Of a stretch of 64,000 bases of DNA, positions 48,411 through 55,173 are shown in pieces. The notes beneath the pieces were generated by a model. The model saw only the letters and a list, made by a program, of their open reading frames with translations, made no database searches and had not been told where the DNA came from. Where the stretch lies: NCBI RefSeq assembly GCF_000217915.1, contig NZ_AFOZ01000016.1:1-64000 (forward strand), written 5' to 3'. The position numbers were made by a program, and so were the translations under genes. This DNA is from Shewanella sp. HN-41 (GTDB lineage Bacteria; Pseudomonadota; Gammaproteobacteria; Enterobacterales; Shewanellaceae). How positions within the stretch are numbered: position 1 is the stretch's first letter; each line of letters opens with the position of its first letter.

Positions 48411-49388
48411 ATGCCACGTCCTCGCAGAACTCAGATTAGTGTTGAAGACACTCCCTATTACCATTGCTGTAGCCGCGTTGTGCGGCGTGCGTTTTTGTGT
48501 GGCGATGATGTCTATTCGAGAAAAAACTATGACCATCGCCGCGCTTGGGTAGAGTCGCTACTGTTTGAACTCGAAGCGGTTTTTGCTATTGATGTGGCGG
48601 CCTTTGCGGTGATGTCCAATCATCTGCATGTGGTACTGCGGATTGATATCGACAGCGCTAATCGTTGGACTGACCGCGAAGTACTTGAGCAATGGCATAA
48701 GCTGTTTAAAGGCGATGAGTTAACGCAAAAATTTGCGCAAGGAGAGCTAGTTGAGGTGCATGAGGTCAACAGATTAAGGCATTCAATCGCAATTTATCGA
48801 AGCAGATTATGCGATATTTCATGGTTTATGCGCTGCCTCAACGAACCCATTGCAAGACAAGCAAATCAAGAAGATAACTGTACTGGTCGTTTTTGGGAAG
48901 GACGCTTTAAATCCCAAGCCTTACTCGATGAAGCCGCTGTGTTAACCTGTATGGCCTACGTTGATTTGAACCCGATTAGAGCCCAAATAGCGGATACGCC
49001 AGAACAATCCGACCATACCAGTATTCAGATGCGGATTCGGGCCGCATTAAAAGGTGAACAACCTAAAAATCTACTGCCTTTTATCGGTAATGAGCGCGAG
49101 AACCAACCTAATGGCATAGCGTTTTCATTAACAGACTACCTCGAATTGGTTGATGATACCGGCCGAATTATCCGCAATGATAAACGTGGAAGCATCAGTG
49201 AAAATAGTGCCAAGCTACTGGCAAGATTAAATATATCCCAAGACAATTGGCTAAAATTGACCACAGAGTTTGGCAAGCTATTTCATGGTCCGGTGGGTAC
49301 GCTGCAAGAACTAACTGATTACTGTGAACATCTAGAAAAGCGACGACGGCACTTTGCGGCAAGCTGTCAGCACTTTCACAGCAACTAA
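48411..49388 (+). mobile_element. Y1 (HUH) transposase, RAYT/IS200-like
   Basis: This 325-residue Y1_Tnp domain protein contains the HUH motif NHLHVVLRID (residues about 70-79). The N-terminal block is SVEDTPYYHCCSRVVRRAFL, and the typical tail is RFWEGRFKSQALLDEAAVLTCMAYVDLNPIRA. This is the REP-associated tyrosine transposase type that is frequent in Shewanella. Such proteins nick single-stranded DNA at hairpin ends. An AAGGAGG lies 7 nt before the ATG, only 14 nt after the previous gene. No cognate REP array is obvious nearby. It is intact, so it may be active. Confidence 0.85.
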
Positions 49389-49585
49389 CTGTAATCCTGC
49401 TTAACCAAACCAATCTCTGCCCATTTGTTTTATTGGGTGAGTTAGCATATCTTAAATATACCAATTTTTTAATGAGTTAGCTCATTTTCATGCCTCAGCT
49501 TTAGCCCTTTAACTTTTGATGACTCTAGTTTAAGCAATTTTAGCTCGTACAAGTTGTAGACAAACCAAAAGTGCATTATGTTGTT

Positions 49586-49643
49586 GATCTAAAGTGGATG
49601 GCCAGTATTTTTTTCTGGTTGATCTAAAATGGATGGCCAGATT
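49586..49643. mobile_element. solo insertion-sequence end with tandem motif (IS21-like)
   Basis: The motif GTTGATCTAAA(G/A)TGGATGGCCAG occurs twice in tandem, about 30 bp apart. Multiple terminal repeats of this kind are typical of IS21-family ends. No istA or istB gene remains, so this is a leftover end after deletion. The family assignment is from memory of similar ends and is uncertain. Confidence 0.45.
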
Positions 49644-49652
49644 TTTGCCCTT

Positions 49653-49765
49653 CCTGATGGTGTATTTGATAGAAAGCTGATAAGTTCTTTGCATACAGCT
49701 AGTTAACTGTGCGCGTTTTCACTGGTCCAACAAGGTAAACGCGCATGCGCACTAATAAAATGTTA
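49653..49765 (+). repeat. 113-bp direct repeat, copy 2
   Basis: It is identical to 46896-47008. It begins right beside the solo IS end and ends in the core of the third attC-like site. Confidence 0.9.
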
Positions 49766-49768
49766 GGC
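49701..49768 (+). other. attC-like integron recombination site 3
   Basis: It has the same structure as site 1 but with a perfect R' core GTTAGGC at 49762-49768. It precedes the small cassette gene at 49822. Confidence 0.7.
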
Positions 49769-49821
49769 GCCATGACTGCCACTTATTAGAATTATCCATA
49801 GACTTATACGGAAGCAGAACT

Positions 49822-50064
49822 GTGTCATATACGAAAACACTTTCGACCAGCAAGCACACAGCAATCGTTGAAGTCACGGGCTGGGATAGGCCTGCATTAG
49901 CAATTAGCCAAGCGTACCTTGAGGAGATACTCAAGAAGCTCGCATTAGTTGAAGAAGATATGATCTCCAGCAAGTCTGGTGTTGCGGGCATCGAAATCCA
50001 TACCGTCCAGCAGGAGCTCTCGGCCTTGCTCCGTGGCTGCTCCGGATACAACAAAGGCATATGA
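49822..50064 (+). CDS. hypothetical cassette protein, 80 residues
   Basis: A small unrecognised protein with a GTG start preceded by GGAAG at good distance. It contains TAIVEVTGWDRPALAISQAYLEEILKKLALVEEDMI and a C-terminal helical stretch with HTVQQELSALLRGCSG. It is framed by attC-like sites 3 and 4, which strengthens the case that it is a true cassette gene. Confidence 0.6.
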   Translation: MSYTKTLSTSKHTAIVEVTGWDRPALAISQAYLEEILKKLALVEEDMISSKSGVAGIEIHTVQQELSALLRGCSGYNKGI

Positions 50065-50097
50065 AATTCGAGGGGCCATACGTTATAGCGTGATGGC

Positions 50098-50172
50098 TCC
50101 TAACAATTCGCTCAAGAGGGACCCAGTGTCAGGCTTCGCCTGCCTCCGGGCCCCTTAGCTCAAACGTTTGGG
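50098..50172 (+). other. attC-like integron recombination site 4
   Basis: This is the most typical site: TCCTAACAATTCGCTCAAG on the left and CTTAGCTCAAACGTTTGGG on the right, with a GC-rich inner stem around CAGGC TTCG GCCTG-like bases. The arms are complementary apart from a few extrahelical positions, as in class 1 integron attC sites. Confidence 0.85.
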
Positions 50173-50185
50173 TACAGAATAAAAC

Positions 50186-50332
50186 ATGCGTGATATCGAA
50201 ACATATCTACTTGGCGTTGTAGCAGCATACCGCTGTTGTGCTTTGATGGACATTTATCTATTTACGGCTTTGTTTCCTAAATCGAGTCAGCGAACAAAAC
50301 TCTCATTATTGTTCAAATATCAAGCTATATAG
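50186..50332 (+). CDS. possible small cassette protein, 48 residues
   Basis: A short frame begins MRDIETYLLGVVAAYRCCAL 14 nt after attC-like site 4 and ends QAI. It is hydrophobic in the middle (LMDIYLFTALF). There is no clear ribosome-binding site. Its position right after an attC is the main support. Confidence 0.3.
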   Translation: MRDIETYLLGVVAAYRCCALMDIYLFTALFPKSSQRTKLSLLFKYQAI

Positions 50333-50348
50333 TGGGTTTCAGGCATAC

Positions 50349-51536
50349 CTAGCCCAGTAACACTGGCTTACAACACACTCCATATCTTAAGCTCGCTCTA
50401 CGATGGAGCTCATAGACTTCACAACCTAACAATGGCTCAGTTCTATTAAGAACGGCACCAAAACGCACAAAGTAGTCTTCATTAACTTGTTTTGCACTGA
50501 TAAGTGGAACTTCAATACTGACATCTACCCGACCTTTACGTATCAACGCTGGGTCAAGATTATCAGGATGATTTGTGGTCATTACTACAAGGCAGTCATC
50601 AAGAGGAATGATTCCGTCTAACGCGTTTAGAACGCCTCCTAAAGTGAGTGGTGGGTTATCTACATTGCTTTCTGCAGTACGCGATACCGTAGCCTTTACA
50701 CAGTCACAGTCCTCTATTAACAACATAGCTCCGGGCGGTACTTTTCTAATAGCCTTATGAATAGTGGCATCATTTACAGTCGAAAGATTCAATATGTATA
50801 GATCGCGATGATACTCAACAGCTAAGGCTCTCGCTATACCCGTCTTACCCGTACCCGTTTTTCCATGTAACAGTATGGTTAGCTTACTTACAACCGATTT
50901 CCCCCTACTTGCGAAGTTATCAACTTCCCCCATCAACTTCTGCTTAAACCCTTCATCTAGCACTAATTCACTAAAACCCGATGATTTCAATGTGCCATAG
51001 CGACACCATTCGGTTTCTTCGAAAATATTAACTTTCGGCTCAGTAGAGATGTCTTCACGAGTATCTTCTAAAAAACTATGTAGTTTATCTTTTGCCCACC
51101 ATGGTGCTCTTACCGTAATAGAATCGTATGCCATCGTACTATCGACCTTAGTACGGGTTGCCAACATAAAACAACCAGCGTATTTAAACAGGTGCATACC
51201 GTAGCCGATAGATTTAACACTGACACGCCCGTCGTAATTCACACCATAGTCAAAGTACACAGCCTCAGAGATAGAGCGTGAAAAAAACGGAATGGTAGTA
51301 TTACTGATCAAAAAGGACAGCTTATTGAATATCTCTGTGCGCGCCTGATGGCTATCGTCTATCGTGAGCCGCACAAACAGCAGGCTACTGAGCCCACTTA
51401 ACAGCTTCGCGGGGACATCTTTTAGCATGTAGCCTACGAGTCCAATTAACGTTAATGTTAATACTCCAACAATGACAGCCGTCAACAAAGGATCACCATT
51501 GGTGAGCGCCTTTATTTGTAGTAATACCTCGTTCAT
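50349..51536 (-). CDS. BCS1-like membrane-anchored AAA ATPase
   Basis: This 395-residue protein has one N-terminal membrane helix (about 17-37), a middle domain (about 55-200) and an AAA module. Walker A is HGKTGTGKT (about 224-232), Walker B MLLIEDCD (about 270-277), sensor-1 MTTNHPDNLDPALIRKGRVD. This order matches BCS1-type ATPases; the mitochondrial BCS1 moves a folded Fe-S protein across the membrane. Bacterial homologues are of unclear function and some occur in defence loci. The tail ends CKPVLLG without the usual family ending, so the 3' end may be altered by the adjacent cassette array. AGGTGAG precedes the ATG. Confidence 0.8.
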   Translation of the reverse strand: MNEVLLQIKALTNGDPLLTAVIVGVLTLTLIGLVGYMLKDVPAKLLSGLSSLLFVRLTIDDSHQARTEIFNKLSFLISNTTIPFFSRSISEAVYFDYGVNYDGRVSVKSIGYGMHLFKYAGCFMLATRTKVDSTMAYDSITVRAPWWAKDKLHSFLEDTREDISTEPKVNIFEETEWCRYGTLKSSGFSELVLDEGFKQKLMGEVDNFASRGKSVVSKLTILLHGKTGTGKTGIARALAVEYHRDLYILNLSTVNDATIHKAIRKVPPGAMLLIEDCDCVKATVSRTAESNVDNPPLTLGGVLNALDGIIPLDDCLVVMTTNHPDNLDPALIRKGRVDVSIEVPLISAKQVNEDYFVRFGAVLNRTEPLLGCEVYELHRRASLRYGVCCKPVLLG

Positions 51537-52142
51537 TTACTCACCTTTACTATAAATGCCTAATGGACATAGTCGAGAATACAGCCAACCGAGTCGAGGA
51601 TACTACCAAGGCATCCTCAGTATGTGCGCTATCGCACGTGGTTAAAGCGACTTGATAAAGGAGCCTGACGAATCTCCAACTTATCACTAACTATTGCCTT
51701 AGGCTGCGACAATATTGTAGGACAAACCAAGTGTTTAACATCAAAATAGTATTTAAGTGTTCGCTAAAGTTGGCAGATAAATGTCAGAGATGGCGCCGCT
51801 CATCAAAGAGCTGGACGGGGCGGCCCTGCATCCACGAGTTGACTTGAACAATATCCGTGTTTAACTGCCAGTTCGTCATCCATGGCTCTCGTTCATAAGC
51901 TTAGAAACCCTAGGTTTCTATTCACCGAGTCGGCGAGTGAATGCCATGGCAAGCCTGTAAACTGCTTGTCAATAAACGTTAATTGATAAGCGGTGTTAGT
52001 GGTTTATCACCCTACAAACCAAATATCATTCAGCTAAAGTCTCATCAAGAAAGCCGCCAATGAAGGCGGCTTTTGTGTTTCGACTGTCCCGTAACCTTTG
52101 CGTTTTCTTGGTTACTTTACACCATGACTTTCATTCGAGGTG
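51537..52142. other. gene-free stretch between the AAA ATPase and the lactate genes
   Basis: About 600 bp. It should hold the promoter of the ATPase gene at its left side. At the right it contains the hairpin 52050-52073. The middle holds only short broken frames, one reading NTDIVQVNSWMQGRPVQLFDERRHL on the minus strand, perhaps a gene remnant. Confidence 0.4.
52050..52073 (-). terminator. terminator of the lutABC operon
   Basis: AAGCCGCC and GGCGGCTT form the stem with a short loop and a modest T run on the minus strand. It lies 70 nt after lutC. Confidence 0.6.
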
Positions 52143-52712
52143 CTAGAGTAAATACACATTTAAGCTGCAGGCGCCGTGGGCGCCGACGACGAGGGCTTGT
52201 TCGATATCGGCGGTTTTTGATGGACCCGCGATAAACACCCCGAACTCACCGATATCTAAGGTGAGTTCTTTTGCTGCTTGATGCATGTTCGGCACAATTT
52301 TATTACTTGGTAGGGCTAAGATCAGGTTTTCACAGATAAACGGCGTGACTCTGTGACCTACGTTCTTATTGTTCACCCAAATGGCACCGTTTTCGGCAAC
52401 GCCAATATCCCCTAGGATCACCGCATAATCGATATCTCTAAGTTCGTGGGCTGTGGGTGGTATTTCACGGTTTGCCGTGACACCCTCTACAAGGGAGATG
52501 ACCTGTAACCCTTGGGCGATAAGTTCATCCACTTTGGCTTGCAGCGTCGCAAGGCCGCCTTCACGGTGCAGCGTACCCGCGACAGTTTTAAGATTGGTTT
52601 CAAACTGGCCAACCAGATCTTCCACCCTTGGGGCTACGTCTATGCTTGGCATCGGATGATTGGTTAAAGCCGACAGTTTAAGCGCATTGAGAATTTCAAG
52701 TTTACTAGACAT
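52143..52712 (-). CDS. lutC: L-lactate utilization protein LutC/LldG
   Basis: This is the third subunit of the LutABC (LldEFG) L-lactate oxidation system. The 189-residue LUD-domain protein starts MSSKLEILNAL, and the start at 52712 is decided by AGGAG 8 nt upstream. Conserved stretches are DIDYAVILGDIGVAENGAIWV and EFGVFIAGPSKTADIEQALVVGAHGACSLNVYLL. It begins right after the lutB stop codon, so the genes are coupled. It has no redox motif of its own and is thought to assist the complex. Confidence 0.92.
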   Translation of the reverse strand: MSSKLEILNALKLSALTNHPMPSIDVAPRVEDLVGQFETNLKTVAGTLHREGGLATLQAKVDELIAQGLQVISLVEGVTANREIPPTAHELRDIDYAVILGDIGVAENGAIWVNNKNVGHRVTPFICENLILALPSNKIVPNMHQAAKELTLDIGEFGVFIAGPSKTADIEQALVVGAHGACSLNVYLL

Positions 52713-52713
52713 C

Positions 52714-54108
52714 TTATAGGCTCCTGTGTTGCTTAAACCAAGCTTCGAAGCTGGAGTTCGGGGCGACGGGCAGTTCACGGTATTTACCCCATGCACCGCT
52801 AAATGGCTTGAGTAGACTGCCAGGTAAAATGCGCAGCGCGGTTCTTGCCATGCTCATTGAACAATTGAGCATAGTCGGGCTTGCCATAAACTTACCGACT
52901 AATGGCATATAATTGTTTTTGCCATAGGGGAGTTTTCCTGCTTCGGCCTTAAGGCGTCTGTGGTGGAAAATAATCTTATCGAGTGGCACCTTAGTCGGGC
53001 AGATATAAGTACAGCTACCACATAAGGTACAGGCCCAGGCAATCGAGTTAGTGTCATCAATTTGGGCGCCGACGGCGATACCGATTGGCCCAGGAATGGT
53101 GTAGTTGTAGCTGTAACCGCCAGAGCGACGATACACAGGACAAGTATTGAGACAGCCACCACAACGGATACACTTCAATGATTCTGCAAGGATTTTATCC
53201 TTGAGCATTTCAGTGCGGCCATTATCGACGATAATAATGTGCATCTCACCTTCGGGCTGTGGACCACGGTAAAAGGCGCTATAAGTGGTGACGGGTTGGC
53301 CGGTGGCATTGCGCGCCAGTGTGCGCAGTAAAACGGCGGCGCTGTCGACATCGGGCACCACTTTGTCGATCCCCATTGAATGCAACTGCAACTTAGGCAA
53401 GTTAGCGCCCATGTCGGCGTTGCCTTCGTTCGTGCAAACCACCACGGCGCCTTTATCGGCAATCGCCATGTTCACGCCTGTCATCGCGGCATCGGCGCTA
53501 AGGAACTGTTGACGCAGGTGGGCACGGGCGGCGCGGGTTAAATACAAGGGATCGGATCCCCCCGCTTTAGTGCCGAGTTTCTCATGGAAGAGGTCGCCGA
53601 CTTCTTCTTTTTTCATATGGATAGCGGGCACCACTATGTGTGATGGCGGCATTTTGGCGAGCTGAATAATTCGCTCACCTAGGTCGGTATCTATGACTTC
53701 AATACCATGTTGCTCTAAGTACGGGTTGAGGTGACATTCCTCGGTCAGCATAGACTTAGACTTCACCAGCTTTTTCACTTTGTGGCTGGATAAAATGCCG
53801 TGAACGATACGGTTGTGCTCGGCACCATCTCTGGCCCAATGGACTTTAATGCCGTTGGCTAGACAATTTTTTTCAAATGTTTCAAGGTATTGGGCAAGGT
53901 TTGTTAGCGTGTGCAGCTTGATTTCAGAGCCAAGCTGACGCAATTGTTCCCATTCGGGCAAGCTTCCTGCGGCGCGGTCGCGTTTTTCCCTCAGTGCCCA
54001 GAGTGCCTTTGAATGCCAGTCGACACGGGTTTCGTCGCGGCAAAAAATATCGGCCTTATGGGCATGGACTTGTGAGCCTGTCGCCCCGTAATTATGTTGA
54101 TAAGCCAT
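52714..54108 (-). CDS. lutB: L-lactate utilization iron-sulfur protein LutB/LldF
   Basis: This 464-residue subunit of the L-lactate dehydrogenase complex combines an LUD domain (about 70-300; MAIADKGAVVVCTNEGN) with two 4Fe-4S motifs, CIRCGGCLNTCPVY near residue 311 and CTLCGSCTYICPTKVP near residue 358. It passes electrons from lactate toward the quinone pool at the inner membrane. AGGAG precedes the ATG. lutA lies 10 nt upstream and lutC begins after the stop, so this is a three-gene operon. Confidence 0.95.
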   Translation of the reverse strand: MAYQHNYGATGSQVHAHKADIFCRDETRVDWHSKALWALREKRDRAAGSLPEWEQLRQLGSEIKLHTLTNLAQYLETFEKNCLANGIKVHWARDGAEHNRIVHGILSSHKVKKLVKSKSMLTEECHLNPYLEQHGIEVIDTDLGERIIQLAKMPPSHIVVPAIHMKKEEVGDLFHEKLGTKAGGSDPLYLTRAARAHLRQQFLSADAAMTGVNMAIADKGAVVVCTNEGNADMGANLPKLQLHSMGIDKVVPDVDSAAVLLRTLARNATGQPVTTYSAFYRGPQPEGEMHIIIVDNGRTEMLKDKILAESLKCIRCGGCLNTCPVYRRSGGYSYNYTIPGPIGIAVGAQIDDTNSIAWACTLCGSCTYICPTKVPLDKIIFHHRRLKAEAGKLPYGKNNYMPLVGKFMASPTMLNCSMSMARTALRILPGSLLKPFSGAWGKYRELPVAPNSSFEAWFKQHRSL

Positions 54109-54118
54109 GGTCAGTCTC

Positions 54119-54862
54119 CTAGAGCGCGGCGTTAAGCACTTGCGCTATGTGGCGAATTTCAATCGGCAATTGCTGTCTGCGGATCATGCCATCGAGGTGT
54201 AATAGGCATGATGGGTCAAACCCGACCACATATTTAGCCCCTGTGGCGGCGTGGGCTTGTGCCTTATCTTTGCCCATTTTGGCAGAAACGGCACCCTCGT
54301 CGACGGCGAACGTACCACCAAAGCCACAACATTCATCACGGCGATCGGGATAAAGGATTTCGATGCCCGCAATGTTGGCTAATACGGCTTCGACTTTGTT
54401 GAATCTAGGGCCCATTTGCTCGCTTGGCGTCGCAAGGCTCAACATGCGGATACCATGACAACTGAGTTGTAGGCTGATCTTGTGTGCAAAGGGCTTGGTA
54501 AAGGCGGTGATCGGTGCGATATCGTGTAAAAACTCTGTGAGTTCATAGAGCTTATCGATCACCGCTTGGGCTTCTGGGCTGCTATCAAACTCGTGGAAGT
54601 TTTCCTTTGCGGCGACTAAGCAAGAGGCGGCGGGACAAACAATGGCGTCGCATTCGACTCCCTTAAAAGCGTTGAGCAATTTAAGGGTGGTACTGCGCGC
54701 TGCATCGAAGCAACCCGAGTTGGTCATAGGTTGGCCACAGCAAGTTTGGCCCGCAGGTAGAATCACTTGGTGCCCGAGTTTTTCTAATAATTCCAAGGTG
54801 GCGATAGCGACATCTGGCATCATTTGATTAACGAGACACGGGATGAAAAGAGCAATTTTCAT
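54119..54862 (-). CDS. lutA: L-lactate utilization protein LutA/LldE
   Basis: This 247-residue protein is built of two CCG (cysteine-rich) domains that bind Fe-S clusters in heterodisulfide-reductase-like subunits. PAGQTCCGQPMTNSG lies near residue 40 and DRRDECCGFGGTFAVDEG near residue 175. It works with LutB and LutC to oxidise L-lactate to pyruvate. It is the first gene of the operon; the promoter should lie in 54863-55127. Confidence 0.94.
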   Translation of the reverse strand: MKIALFIPCLVNQMMPDVAIATLELLEKLGHQVILPAGQTCCGQPMTNSGCFDAARSTTLKLLNAFKGVECDAIVCPAASCLVAAKENFHEFDSSPEAQAVIDKLYELTEFLHDIAPITAFTKPFAHKISLQLSCHGIRMLSLATPSEQMGPRFNKVEAVLANIAGIEILYPDRRDECCGFGGTFAVDEGAVSAKMGKDKAQAHAATGAKYVVGFDPSCLLHLDGMIRRQQLPIEIRHIAQVLNAAL

Positions 54863-55173
54863 GGTGTTTTCTCTTTCTTGTTAGTGAACGACATTGCCTT
54901 ACATTGTGTCCCCAATGTTCACACAAATGTTAAGGTAGTTGATCAAATATAGGCTTATCTTTACAGAATATGTAGCCCTAATTTAGTAAATGAGCCTATG
55001 GATTTTTGCAAAAATGAGAATATTATAACTTATTGTTTTTTAATGTTTTTATTTATTTATTTAAGACTGGATTTAAACGATTTTAATTGTGTTTTGGTTA
55101 TAAATGAGAATGATGTCTATTAGATATAAAAGCGGGCTAAATTAGCCCCGCTTTTATATTATTTAACGAATGA
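54863..55173. other. intergenic region upstream of lutA
   Basis: About 310 bp of AT-rich DNA holding the presumed lutABC promoter and the terminator of the D-lactate dehydrogenase gene at 55128-55155. No clear operator was recognised. Confidence 0.4.
55128..55155 (-). terminator. terminator of the D-lactate dehydrogenase gene
   Basis: AAAAGCGGG(G)CTAA pairs with its complement and is followed by a TTTT tract on the minus strand, 20 nt after the stop codon. It separates the dehydrogenase gene from lutABC. Confidence 0.75.

Noticed and set aside
49724..49768. A shorter 45-bp attC beginning at GTCCAAC
   Set aside because: GTCCAAC fits the R'' box better than AGTTAAC, but the arms between it and GTTAGGC pair poorly and the site would be shorter than known attC sites. 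The 68-bp version has matching GTGCGCGTTT and AAACGCGC arms.
46231..50340. An integron integrase gene
   Set aside because: No frame in or near the array has tyrosine-recombinase motifs. The only recombination enzyme here is the Y1 transposase.
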